Source of the DNA: Chromatiaceae bacterium | Lineage (GTDB): Bacteria > Pseudomonadota > Gammaproteobacteria > Chromatiales > Chromatiaceae | Assembly (NCBI GenBank): GCA_013426805.1 | Contig: JACDZG010000001.1 | Coordinates: forward strand, 162,107 to 226,106 | DNA: 64,000 nt | Direction of reading: 5' to 3' | Shown: positions 18,258-27,021 of the stretch, in pieces | How positions within the stretch are numbered: position 1 is the stretch's first letter | Layout of the letters: the number at the start of each line of letters is the position of its first letter | Position numbers and translations under genes: made by a program | The notes under the pieces: generated by a model | Database searches by the model: none | What the model was told of the DNA's origin: nothing | Seen by the model: the letters and a program-made list of their open reading frames with translations, nothing else

Positions 18258-19688
18258 ATGGCTATAGACCTGCAACAGTTGCTTTCACGAGCCAACTCTC
18301 GCGTTCTGGACCTCGAACGTCTACGCCAACTAGGCGTGGTCTGTCGGGAAGGAGACTTCTTCCCCGCTGTTCATTATCCGCCGATCACGATGTACGCGCC
18401 AATGACGGACGACGAGTTGTTCGCCGGCTACACCATGCCCGCAGACGGCCGGCTCGACGTCTACGCGCACATCCCATTTTGTCGGCAGCGTTGCACGTTC
18501 TGCCACTATCCACTGAAACTCGGCGCCAACCAAGCCGAGGAGAAAGACCGTTATCTTGCCGCACTCGCGACGGAGCTGGACATCTACATGTCTATGCTCG
18601 GTATCGATCGGATACCGGCCCGCTCCATTCTAGTGGGTGGCGGCACACCGACTTATTTGACCCTCGAACAACAACGACGGTTCTTCGACCTAATGGCCGC
18701 TCGGATCGACATGTCGACGTGCCGTCAGTACACTTTCGACGTTGATCCGAATACCCTGCTGGAGACCGAGGGGCGCGAACGCCTGCGCATGATGAAGGAC
18801 TATGGTGTCGATCGTCTCACCATCGGCGTTCAATCGCTGGATGATCAGACCTTACGGCTGATGAATCGGCACCACAGCGCGGCCCAGGCAATTGCTGCGA
18901 TTGAGGCCACACACCAGGCGGGGATGACGGTCGATATCGAATTCATATTTGGCTTCCCCGGCCAGACAATCGAAGGCTGGGCGCGCATGGTCGAACAGGC
19001 GTGTCAACTCGGCGTCGAGGAGATCCAGCTTTACCGTCTCAAGATCGACGCCTACGGCGATTATCAGGGACCGGTCAAACAACTCATCGAAAAGCACCCG
19101 GAACAGCTGCCGACCATCCCCCAGGTCATCATCATGAAGCAGGTGGCTATCGATATCCTGGCCGCTTACGGCTACACCGAGAACCTGCGCCGCGTCTTCT
19201 CCAAGGAATACCGGCACCACTCCCGCTACGCTCATAACCAGTGCTGTCGACTGCTCGATCAGATCGGAGTCGGACTGACGGCCTTCAGCAGTTTGCGGGA
19301 CCGCTTTGCCTTGAATACTCAATATTTCGATGAATACTACCGCCTTATCGCATCCGGACATCTGCCGATCAATCGCGGGATCATTCGCTCTCCCGAGGAA
19401 CAGATGCGCTGGGCTATTGTGCTGCCGCTGAAGAACCGCTCCGCCCGAAAAAGTGATTTCCGACGTGCCACCGGCATGGCGCTGGAGCAGCAATTCCGCG
19501 CCAAAATCACGAAACTCCAAGCCGCTGGTCTGGTCGTGGAGGACGATGAGCGGTTGGCCCTCACCGAATTGGGAGCGTTCTTCGCCGACGAGGTGGCTCA
19601 GCAATTCCAGCATCCCAACTACATGGCTTATCCACCGCACCATTACGACCAGGGGCCGCTACATCCTATGCAGGACTGCCATCCCTAG
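18258..19688 (+). CDS. Radical SAM enzyme, HemN/HemW-like family
   Basis: The 476-residue protein carries the radical SAM cluster C-x3-C-x2-C at Cys75, Cys79 and Cys82 (AHIPFCRQRCTFCHYP). It also has ILVGGGTPTYLTLEQQ, FDVDPNTLLETEGRERLRMM, DRLTIGVQSLDDQTLRLMNR and EFIFGFPGQTIEGW, all typical of the HemN fold. A HemN_C-like winged domain is at the end (~380-460). It is longer than HemW at the N-terminus and lacks the surroundings of haem synthesis, so coproporphyrinogen oxidation is not assumed. Relatives act as methyltransferases, cyclopropanases or haem-degrading enzymes. ATG 18258 has a GGGA site upstream. The 176 bp before it hold no clear gene. Its partner in the island is a second radical SAM enzyme. 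Confidence 0.88.
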   Translation: MAIDLQQLLSRANSRVLDLERLRQLGVVCREGDFFPAVHYPPITMYAPMTDDELFAGYTMPADGRLDVYAHIPFCRQRCTFCHYPLKLGANQAEEKDRYLAALATELDIYMSMLGIDRIPARSILVGGGTPTYLTLEQQRRFFDLMAARIDMSTCRQYTFDVDPNTLLETEGRERLRMMKDYGVDRLTIGVQSLDDQTLRLMNRHHSAAQAIAAIEATHQAGMTVDIEFIFGFPGQTIEGWARMVEQACQLGVEEIQLYRLKIDAYGDYQGPVKQLIEKHPEQLPTIPQVIIMKQVAIDILAAYGYTENLRRVFSKEYRHHSRYAHNQCCRLLDQIGVGLTAFSSLRDRFALNTQYFDEYYRLIASGHLPINRGIIRSPEEQMRWAIVLPLKNRSARKSDFRRATGMALEQQFRAKITKLQAAGLVVEDDERLALTELGAFFADEVAQQFQHPNYMAYPPHHYDQGPLHPMQDCHP

Positions 19689-19715
19689 CATGCTGCCACT
19701 CAGACGTAGATCACC

Positions 19716-20459
19716 ATGACCAGGTTTACTCAACGCGCCGACTTCGCCACCGTGACGCTGTTGGCGCTGCTCGCGCTGCCGACTGCAGCGCAGACCGCTT
19801 CGCAGCCCCCCCTTGAGCCCCGCCAATTAGCACCTGTGGCAGCTATGGCGCCAACCCCCGCGCTGCTCGATACGCCCGGAGGATTGGTCCCCGGCGCCGA
19901 CCCCTTCATGTTGCTTGAAAACAACCGGGAGGTTCAGGTCGATCTAGGGCTTACCGAACAGCAGATACGCCGTCTTGGCGACACCGGGCAGTTATTCCGT
20001 GCCCAAGTCTTGGATCTCGCACGGTCCACGGACCCGGCCGCCAAAGTCGAATTAGAGCGCGCAAACTGGACGAGTCGCGGAGCGATCGCCCATCTCTTAA
20101 GCCCGGAGCAATTGCGTCGCTTACAGGAGATTATGCTTCAGATTCAAGGCCCTTGTCTGGCCATTGGGGATCAGCGTCTCGGTCAGGATTTAGACTTAAG
20201 CGATGACCAAGTTGCGCGTATGCGTACTGTCTGCGAAGAACTCGCCGGAGAGATGTCAAGAGCATTCACGGCACCCGTCAACGGAACGGATCAATGCGCT
20301 GCTCTGAACAGCAACCGGCAGCGCCTTGCGCAAATTCACCGGGAGAGCCGGATGCGTGTCGTGGCGCTGCTCTCGGAACAGCAGCAGCAGACCCTAAGAA
20401 GGCTGGAGGGGGCGGAGTTTTCCGGAGCACCTGCACCATCGACAGAATGTGATCACTGA
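19716..20459 (+). CDS. Periplasmic LTXXQ-motif (Spy/CpxP-like) protein
   Basis: A 247-residue precursor with a signal peptide (FATVTLLALLALPTAAQ). The mature part is helical with repeated LTxxQ-like boxes: LGLTEQQIRRL, LLSPEQLRRL, LDLSDDQVARM and LLSEQQQQTLRRL. These suggest two Spy-like repeats. Proteins of this type are periplasmic chaperones or metal-binding stress proteins. Two cysteine-containing stretches (QGPCLAIGD and RTVCEELAGE) could form a disulfide. It is placed between the two radical SAM genes, 27 bp after the first, so it is probably co-transcribed and may protect or carry the exported product. Confidence 0.7.
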   Translation: MTRFTQRADFATVTLLALLALPTAAQTASQPPLEPRQLAPVAAMAPTPALLDTPGGLVPGADPFMLLENNREVQVDLGLTEQQIRRLGDTGQLFRAQVLDLARSTDPAAKVELERANWTSRGAIAHLLSPEQLRRLQEIMLQIQGPCLAIGDQRLGQDLDLSDDQVARMRTVCEELAGEMSRAFTAPVNGTDQCAALNSNRQRLAQIHRESRMRVVALLSEQQQQTLRRLEGAEFSGAPAPSTECDH

Positions 20460-20512
20460 CTGCGGCGAGCCTTACCGATGGGATTAGTAATGTATATGTG
20501 AGGATAGAAGAT

Positions 20513-21505
20513 ATGCCAGCCTCGATTGATTACCGACTCTTGGTGTCGGCGCCGACGAACAAGAGCGAGATCATGCCATTGCTCACCGCCACGGGCCAGA
20601 CTCAGCAGGCACTATTCCAAGCCGCGCGCGCCACCCGCCAAGCCGCCGGCGTCGATACCGTTACACTGCGCGGCGTGATAGAGATCTCCAACTACTGTCA
20701 GAAAAGTTGCGGCTACTGTGCAATCCGACCGCAGAACCAAACAATGGACCGCTATCGCATGGACGCAAACGCCATCCTCGCCATTGCTGAGCAGATTGTT
20801 GCTGAAGGCATTGCCACCGTTTTCCTGCAGTCCGGCCAGGATCCGAAATCCGACCCGATCGTCTTTGAAGCGATCCCGAGAATTCGGCGTCTGGGTGTCG
20901 GCATCTTGCTGAATCTCGGTGAGAAGTCACATGACACCTATAACCGCTATGCCGCGTTGGGGGCCGAGTCCTACATTCTGAAATTTGAGACATCAGACGC
21001 CGACATCTATCAACAGATCGTAGGAACCTCTCTTGCCAAGCGCTTGGAGTGCGCGCAAGCCATTCGCAGAGCGCCGATGAAATTGGGAACCGGCAACATC
21101 ATTGGGCTGCCGGGTCAGACGCTCGATACGCTGGCCGAAGATATCCTGCTTGCCCAGCAATTGGCGCCCGCGTTCGTCAGCTCCTCGCCGTTTATTCCCA
21201 ACGAACACACTCCATTGGAGTCGCTCGGTGTTGGTGACATTAATCTGACCTTGAACTCGATCGCCATCTGTCGGCTGTTGTTTCCGTCCGCCTTGATTCC
21301 GGCGGTCAGTGCATTAGAGAAGATAGTGAAAGGCGGGCAGCGGATGGGCCTTGACGCCGGCGCGAACGTGTTGACCATCAATTTCACCCCAAAGGACTTA
21401 CGTGACCAATATGCCATTTACTCGACCAGCCGATTCGTCGTAAGCCTTGATCACGCACGGGCAACTGTTGCCAGCGCAGCATTGCAGATCCAGCCAGCAC
21501 ATTAA
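20513..21505 (+). CDS. Radical SAM enzyme of the HydE/PylB/BioB superfamily, HydE-like
   Basis: ATG 20513 is chosen because TGAGGA lies ~9 bp upstream; GTG 20498 is less likely. The ~330-residue protein has the cluster motif at Cys62, Cys66 and Cys69 (RGVIEISNYCQKSCGYCAIR), followed by MDRYRM. HydE hallmarks follow in order: VFLQSGQDP, LLNLGEKSHDTYNRY, LKFETSDADIYQQI, TGNIIGLPGQTLDTLAEDI, SSPFIPNEHTPL and NVLTINFTP. HydE normally helps build the [FeFe]-hydrogenase cofactor with HydF and HydG, but neither these nor a hydrogenase is nearby. An unknown radical rearrangement or cofactor synthesis is therefore more likely here. Confidence 0.88.
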   Translation: MPASIDYRLLVSAPTNKSEIMPLLTATGQTQQALFQAARATRQAAGVDTVTLRGVIEISNYCQKSCGYCAIRPQNQTMDRYRMDANAILAIAEQIVAEGIATVFLQSGQDPKSDPIVFEAIPRIRRLGVGILLNLGEKSHDTYNRYAALGAESYILKFETSDADIYQQIVGTSLAKRLECAQAIRRAPMKLGTGNIIGLPGQTLDTLAEDILLAQQLAPAFVSSSPFIPNEHTPLESLGVGDINLTLNSIAICRLLFPSALIPAVSALEKIVKGGQRMGLDAGANVLTINFTPKDLRDQYAIYSTSRFVVSLDHARATVASAALQIQPAH

Positions 21506-21612
21506 ACAGCAGCGGCGTCGATTGCTCGGCCCGCCGCGAATCAACGATATTGCGGCGACGGCTCCAGTCGCGCACTCGGTGATCCACCGCACTCAACTTT
21601 GGGCATTTACCA

Positions 21613-22929
21613 ATGATTCTACTCTCTCTTATGCGCTCAGGTGATATCAAGAAGATCCGCTTGACGTGGGGCGCTGCATCACTGCCGGTCATGATTGCCG
21701 CCTCGACCCTCTGCATACCGCTCGGCAACACCTATGCCCAGGAAGCGCTCAGGAGCCTACCGCCGCGTCCCGCGGCTGAAGCAATTCCCTCTCCACTGCC
21801 GGGAGCTCAGCCCACGACGGTGATCACGCGCGATCCAGTCAGCATCCAGGTCCCGGTAACATCAGCCATGTCGCTCGTACATGTGGGCAGTAGCGACTCA
21901 TTCGCTATCACACCTGAAGGGCGTCAGGCTGCTACGTATCTGTTCAATGCTTTGACGGCGCTCGACAACGATAACCACGACCTGGCTACAGAGCAAGCCA
22001 AGGAGGCACTCGCACTTTACGCAATAATCGTCCCTCGAGAGAATTACGGCGGCGAATACACTGCATTGCAGTGGTTCGGTGAGTATCTCATTACCGACGA
22101 CAACAAGCGGGCAGAGATGATCGCCGATCCATTCGTGCATGAGTTTTTCACGATGTTCGGCGGAAATAACTATGCCGTACTCAAGGAGTATCTCAAGCGC
22201 AAGTATCGGGTGCAGGATGTCGGTGACGAAGAAACCCATGCCGGCCAGACGCGCAAGATGTATCTGGAAGATACCATCCTCTTCAATAATCCTCGGCGCG
22301 AGACCTGGGAACACACGGACGAACTGATCAGTCTGCTTGATCTGAAATCCGGTATGAGTATAGCCGATGTTGGAGCCGGCCCTGGCTATTACTCTTTCCG
22401 TTTCGCAAAACTGGTCGGGCCAACCGGTCACATCATTGCCATAGACACTGTTGAAGAGCACCTCAAATACCTTGGGCGCGTTCGTGCAGCACTCAAAGTC
22501 GATAATATCGAGACGATCCAGACCGACGGTAAGAGCCTCGGCCTCAACGGGCGAAAAGTCGACGCCGTATTTCTGTGCTCGCTGTATCACAACATTTACG
22601 CCATGTCGACCGCCGACGATCGCGATGCATTCGTATCAGCAATTAAGGAGGCCCTGACCGACGAGGGTAAACTATACCTGGCTGACAACGGCCTGGTCGA
22701 ACCTGGAACCTTGCCTTATCATGGCCCCTATATCGCCAAAGAGCTGATTATTGCACAGTTGGTCAATTACGGTTTCGATTTGATACATCAGTATCAGCAC
22801 ATCGCGCAACGTTACCTGTTGGTCTTCCAAAAGCGACCTGAAGGTCAACCACCAGCGCCGCTACCCGAGATGGCGGCCGGACCTCAAACACAGCCACCAA
22901 CCGACGTTGGGCGACCGCATGGCCGTTGA
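21613..22929 (+). CDS. Class I SAM-dependent methyltransferase with an N-terminal signal peptide
   Basis: The 438-residue protein begins with a basic region and a hydrophobic stretch (AASLPVMIAASTLCIPLG) and a cleavage-like site near NTYA-QEA at residue 42. A proline-rich linker and a helical region follow. The methyltransferase domain starts about residue 220. Motif I is IADVGAGPGYYSFRFAKLVG (from ~250), the acidic residue after beta2 is in HIIAIDT, and the motif IV region is VDAVFLCSLYHNIYAM. A disordered Pro-rich tail ends the protein. Export of a SAM-dependent enzyme is odd because SAM is cytoplasmic. The segment may instead be a membrane anchor, or the domain may use a bound cofactor. 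An internal start at 21631 would not remove the signal. Confidence 0.8.
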   Translation: MILLSLMRSGDIKKIRLTWGAASLPVMIAASTLCIPLGNTYAQEALRSLPPRPAAEAIPSPLPGAQPTTVITRDPVSIQVPVTSAMSLVHVGSSDSFAITPEGRQAATYLFNALTALDNDNHDLATEQAKEALALYAIIVPRENYGGEYTALQWFGEYLITDDNKRAEMIADPFVHEFFTMFGGNNYAVLKEYLKRKYRVQDVGDEETHAGQTRKMYLEDTILFNNPRRETWEHTDELISLLDLKSGMSIADVGAGPGYYSFRFAKLVGPTGHIIAIDTVEEHLKYLGRVRAALKVDNIETIQTDGKSLGLNGRKVDAVFLCSLYHNIYAMSTADDRDAFVSAIKEALTDEGKLYLADNGLVEPGTLPYHGPYIAKELIIAQLVNYGFDLIHQYQHIAQRYLLVFQKRPEGQPPAPLPEMAAGPQTQPPTDVGRPHGR

Positions 22930-22956
22930 TGTACACGGAATATATATGCGCCCACC

Positions 22957-23844
22957 ATGATCGCAAACACTGGATTTATCGGCATGGCAGCAGCCTTAGG
23001 GTCAGCCGCGTCGTGGGCGCTGGGCTCGGTGCTATTTCGGCGCCTCGGCGAACAGATACCGCCGGTGGCCTTGACCTTTGCCAAAGGCACGGCCGGCGCA
23101 ATACTGCTTGGACTCGCCGTCGTCGCGACCGGCTTCCAGCCGATCGCACTCGAGGATGCACTCCTGCTGATCGTCAGTGGGCTGCTCGGTATCGCCCTGG
23201 GCGACACCTTTTTCTTCTTGGCGCTGAACCATCTTGGCGCTCAGGTGGTGGTACTTCTCTTTACGCTGGGTCAGGTGCTTACCGTACTACTGGCCCTGAT
23301 ATGGCTCGGGGAACGACCGGAGCCCCTCGATTGGGTCGGAATTGTCGCAGTGTTGAGTGGAGTTACGGTCGTGATGTGGAGTCGGATCAGCGCAGACAAC
23401 GGACGCACCAGCCTTGCGGGGATGATCTACGGACTGATCGCAGTTGCCGTCATGGCAGTGTCGATCATCATCGCAAAAGAGGCGTTGGCGAGCACCGACA
23501 CCATGCAGGCCACCTTTATCCGGATGCTTGCCGGTACGGTCGGTATCTTCCTCTTCGGCAGGGTTACGGGGCAACTTGCCGGAAATCTCAAGGTATTGCG
23601 TCAGCCGCGTTTGTTTTTGATCTTCCTTGCTTCCGTAGCGGTCGTTACCTTCGGCGGATTTTGGCTGTCAATGGTGGCCATCGCTCACATTGACGTTGCT
23701 CTGGCGAATACGCTTAACGCGACGGAGCCGTTGTTCGTGTTGCCATTGGCGGCGCTGCTGCTCAAGGAGCGTATTACACCGCGGTTGCTGTTTGGCAGTC
23801 TGACGACAGTCAGTGGTATCGCCTTGATCATATCGCCATGGTAA
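22957..23844 (+). CDS. EamA-family (DMT superfamily) exporter
   Basis: A 295-residue protein with ten hydrophobic segments arranged as two five-helix EamA repeats. The first begins [20 protein letters not shown]. The second begins after [20 protein letters not shown]. Each repeat ends in a tightly packed helix ([20 protein letters not shown] and [18 protein letters not shown]). Family members export amino acids, nucleosides or other metabolites across the inner membrane. It lies 27 bp after the methyltransferase gene and 40 bp before the ABC ATPase gene. It could export a pathway product or by-product. Confidence 0.88.
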   Translation: MIANTGFIGMAAALGSAASWALGSVLFRRLGEQIPPVALTFAKGTAGAILLGLAVVATGFQPIALEDALLLIVSGLLGIALGDTFFFLALNHLGAQVVVLLFTLGQVLTVLLALIWLGERPEPLDWVGIVAVLSGVTVVMWSRISADNGRTSLAGMIYGLIAVAVMAVSIIIAKEALASTDTMQATFIRMLAGTVGIFLFGRVTGQLAGNLKVLRQPRLFLIFLASVAVVTFGGFWLSMVAIAHIDVALANTLNATEPLFVLPLAALLLKERITPRLLFGSLTTVSGIALIISPW

Positions 23845-23884
23845 CCACTGTGACCCCGGATCATCCCGGATATGGTACGTGCAG

Positions 23885-24637
23885 ATGACCAGCACTTACG
23901 CGCCTTTTCCAAGTGCGAGTGTCGCCGCAAACCCGCCAGCTGTTTTCGTAACCCGCGGTTTGATCAAGACCTACCAGACCGAGGCAGGCGCGGTACAGGC
24001 GTTAGCTGGAGTCGATTTGACAATTGATTCCGGCGAATTTGTCGTCATGCTTGGGCCATCAGGCAGCGGCAAGTCCACCTTTCTGAATATCCTTGGCGGT
24101 CTGGATGTACCAACTGCCGGTCAGGCGCTTTATCGCGGCGTCGATCTTGCGAGCATGACCGAGCGGGCGCGCACGCGCTACCGCCGCGAGCAAATTGGAT
24201 TTGTCTTTCAGTTTTACAACCTGATTCCAAGCCTCACTGCAAAGGAGAACGTGTCGCTGGCGGCTGAAATCGCGAGCGATCCACTGAGCCCGGCGGAAGC
24301 ACTGGAACTGGTGGGACTCCAAGACCGCAGCGACCACTTTCCAGCCGAGTTGTCGGGCGGTGAGCAACAACGGGTCGCCGTTGCGCGGGCAATCGTCAAG
24401 CGACCGGCAATCCTCTTGTGTGACGAACCGACCGGCGCCCTTGACTCAAGAACCGGAGTGCTGGTTCTGGAGGCGATCACGCGAGCGAGTCGCGTGTTTC
24501 GGACCACGACGGTGCTTATCACTCACAACGCGGTCATCGCCGGAATTGGCGATCGGGTTATCTCGTTTGCCGACGGATGTGTCGCGACAATCCGGATAAA
24601 CACGGGTCGGCGCTCAGCCCACGAACTCTCCTGGTAA
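23885..24637 (+). CDS. ABC transporter ATP-binding protein, LolD/MacB-type
   Basis: About 250 residues form one ABC domain. Walker A is GPSGSGKS (57-64), the Q-loop is [18 protein letters not shown], the signature is [14 protein letters not shown], Walker B is [14 protein letters not shown], and the H-loop is [10 protein letters not shown]. These are the features of the MacB/LolD class, which pairs with FtsX-type permeases and drives mechanotransmission rather than classic transport. The permease gene follows directly. GTG 23879 is an alternative start. The ATPase would energise export of the island's product across the envelope together with the HlyD-type adaptor. Confidence 0.92.
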   Translation: MTSTYAPFPSASVAANPPAVFVTRGLIKTYQTEAGAVQALAGVDLTIDSGEFVVMLGPSGSGKSTFLNILGGLDVPTAGQALYRGVDLASMTERARTRYRREQIGFVFQFYNLIPSLTAKENVSLAAEIASDPLSPAEALELVGLQDRSDHFPAELSGGEQQRVAVARAIVKRPAILLCDEPTGALDSRTGVLVLEAITRASRVFRTTTVLITHNAVIAGIGDRVISFADGCVATIRINTGRRSAHELSW

Positions 24638-24650
24638 TTGGACGTCATTG

Positions 24651-27014
24651 ATGCGTGCCCTCAATCAAAAGGTGTTGCGCGACTTGCTAAGGCTGTGGAG
24701 TCAGGTCCTGGCCATCGTGCTGGTGACGGCCATCGGCACCGCAGCCTTCGTGATGTCACTGGGTACCCTGCACTCGCTGCAGCAGACCCAGGCGCAGTAT
24801 TATGACCGCTATCAATTCGCCGACGTCTTCGCTTCGGTACGGCGGGCACCGGCAGCGCTCGCCGTCAAGTTGGCCGCTATTGCCGGGGTCGATCAGGTCA
24901 GTACCCGGATTATCCACAATGTTGTCCTCACGATTCCGGGCATGTCCGAACCGGTCAACGGCCTGCTTTCTTCACTACCCGAACCCGGCGACCTCAATCA
25001 ACTACATCTGCGGCGTGGCCGGCTGGTACTACCGGGGTCCACCGACGAGGCAGTGCTGTCCGAGTCGTTTGCCAATGCGCATCAACTGTCCGCGGGCAGC
25101 ACGTTCTGGGCAACAATCAAAGGCCACAAGCGCAAGTTGACTGTCGTCGGAGTTGCCCTGTCGCCGGAGTATGTGTTCTTCGGGGTACCAGGCGCCATGG
25201 TACCGGACGACGAGCGATTCGGCGTCTTGTGGATGGACCGCAAGGCGTTGGCGGCGGCCTTCGACCTCAAAGGCGCGTTCAACGATGTGGTCATGACGTT
25301 GACAGCCGATGCCGACGAAGCGGAGGTGCTCCGCCACACCGATGCATTGCTCGTCCCCTACGGAGGAATCGGCGCCTACGGTCGCGCGGACCATGTCTCC
25401 CACTCGACACTCTCGGGCGAGATCAATCAACTCCGCGCCTCGATCCGCATTGCCGCCCCGGTCTTTATCGGTGTCGTCGCCTTTCTGCTGCACATGCTCA
25501 TGATGCGGCACGTCGAGACCGAGCGGGAACAGATTGGAGCGATGAAAGCACTCGGTTATACACATGTCGCAGTGGCCTGGCACTATACGAAGTTTGTCCT
25601 CATCATCGTCGCCTCGGGGGTCACGCTTGGTCTCATCGGTGGTGCGCTCTCCGGTCGCGAGATGACCGAGATCTATGCCGCTCACTACCGCTTTCCATTT
25701 CTGGACTACGCATTGACCCCGTTCACACTCTTTCAGGCGGCAGGGATCCAGGCGGCAGCCGCACTGATCGGAGCGATGGGCAGTCTATGGGGAGCGATCC
25801 GGTTGCCGCCGGCCATGGCCATGCGACCACCCCCCCCGCCCGTCTACCGTCGCACTCTGATCGAACGGTTGGGGCTGATGTTGATCGCGGATCAGCCGAC
25901 GCGGATGATCCTGCGGCACCTGGTTCGCTGGCCGGTCCGTTCGGCAATGACGATCCTGGGCATCGCTGCCGCCACCGCCATTCTGATCGCGCCCCTCGGG
26001 GTGTTTTCGTCGGCAGCCAAGATGATCGACACCCACTTCTTTCGGGCCGAGCGACAGGATATGACCGTCGCCTTTGCGCAGACACGGTCCCATAAGGTGC
26101 TCTACGAAATCGCACGCTATCCTGGAGTCATGCAGGTGGAACTTTTTCGCGCCACTCCGGCGATGATTCGGTTTGGACCGCGCTCGCGCCGCGTCACGGT
26201 CATCGCCCGCGAGGGTTTGAACGAGCTCTCGCGTCCGTTAGATCATGAACTACGGGCAATCGCGATCCCGCAACAAGGCGTCGTCATCTCCAAATCCATG
26301 GCGCAATGGCTGCGTGTGACGGTCGGTGACCAGGTCATCATCAATTTGCTTGAATCCCACCAACCGGCGCAAACGCTGTCGGTCACGGCCATCGCCGAGT
26401 CTTATGTCGGTCTGACGTTCTTTATGGTCTTCATGGACCGCGGACTGCTGACTCATGCGATGAAAGAAGGTGATGTCATCACCGGAGTGCAATTGCGCTA
26501 TGACTCCGGTAAGGCGGCATCGCTCTTCACCAAGCTCAAGAACACACCGGCCGTCACCGGCGCCGTATCGCATGCCGCTTCGCTCGCCGGAATGCGCCGG
26601 ATCGTCGGGCAAAACCTGCGTATGACGATGATCAACATCACAGTGGCGGGAATCATCGTCTTCGGCGTCGTTTACAATAGCGCCCGCATTTCGCTCGCCG
26701 AACGGTCGCGTGAACTGGCGAGCATGCGCCTGCTTGGCTATTCGCGCCTGGATGTTGCCTATGTGCTGGTGGGCGAACTGGTGATCCTGATGCTGGTGGC
26801 ACTTCCCATCGGCTGTGGTTTGGGTTATCTGTTCGCCTACCTGCTGACCGAAGGCACGGCCAACGAAATGTTCCGACTACCGCTGCACCTGGAACCCGGC
26901 ACCTTCGGCTACGCCATCATCGTCGTCATCCTCGCCGTGGCGTTATCCGCTGCCGCTGTTATCCGCAAAGTTTTCTTGCTCGATGTTCTTGCTATTCTCA
27001 AGGCAAGGGAGTGA
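24651..27014 (+). CDS. FtsX-family ABC permease (large, two FtsX domains)
   Basis: The 787-residue protein has one membrane helix at the N-terminus (VLAIVLVTAIGTAAFVMSLG), then a periplasmic domain up to about residue 260. A first FtsX core follows (IAAPVFIGVVAFLLHMLMMR and HVETEREQIGAMKALGYTHV). A second helix/periplasmic unit starts near 425 (VRSAMTILGIAAATAILIAP), and a C-terminal FtsX core has ITVAGIIVFGVVYNSARISL and ERSRELASMRLLGYSRLD. This eight-helix layout is known from lipid- and peptide-exporting FtsX permeases. TTG 24648 precedes ATG 24651. The gene begins 13 bp after the ATPase gene, its obvious partner. Confidence 0.9.
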   Translation: MRALNQKVLRDLLRLWSQVLAIVLVTAIGTAAFVMSLGTLHSLQQTQAQYYDRYQFADVFASVRRAPAALAVKLAAIAGVDQVSTRIIHNVVLTIPGMSEPVNGLLSSLPEPGDLNQLHLRRGRLVLPGSTDEAVLSESFANAHQLSAGSTFWATIKGHKRKLTVVGVALSPEYVFFGVPGAMVPDDERFGVLWMDRKALAAAFDLKGAFNDVVMTLTADADEAEVLRHTDALLVPYGGIGAYGRADHVSHSTLSGEINQLRASIRIAAPVFIGVVAFLLHMLMMRHVETEREQIGAMKALGYTHVAVAWHYTKFVLIIVASGVTLGLIGGALSGREMTEIYAAHYRFPFLDYALTPFTLFQAAGIQAAAALIGAMGSLWGAIRLPPAMAMRPPPPPVYRRTLIERLGLMLIADQPTRMILRHLVRWPVRSAMTILGIAAATAILIAPLGVFSSAAKMIDTHFFRAERQDMTVAFAQTRSHKVLYEIARYPGVMQVELFRATPAMIRFGPRSRRVTVIAREGLNELSRPLDHELRAIAIPQQGVVISKSMAQWLRVTVGDQVIINLLESHQPAQTLSVTAIAESYVGLTFFMVFMDRGLLTHAMKEGDVITGVQLRYDSGKAASLFTKLKNTPAVTGAVSHAASLAGMRRIVGQNLRMTMINITVAGIIVFGVVYNSARISLAERSRELASMRLLGYSRLDVAYVLVGELVILMLVALPIGCGLGYLFAYLLTEGTANEMFRLPLHLEPGTFGYAIIVVILAVALSAAAVIRKVFLLDVLAILKARE

Positions 27015-27021
27015 TTCAGCA

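Noticed and set aside
18258..19688. Coproporphyrinogen III dehydrogenase HemN as the function
   Set aside because: HemN-like folds cover many reactions, and no haem genes are near. The name HemN would overstate the evidence.
20513..21505. [FeFe]-hydrogenase maturase HydE as the function
   Set aside because: The sequence is HydE-like, but HydF, HydG and hydrogenase genes are absent here.
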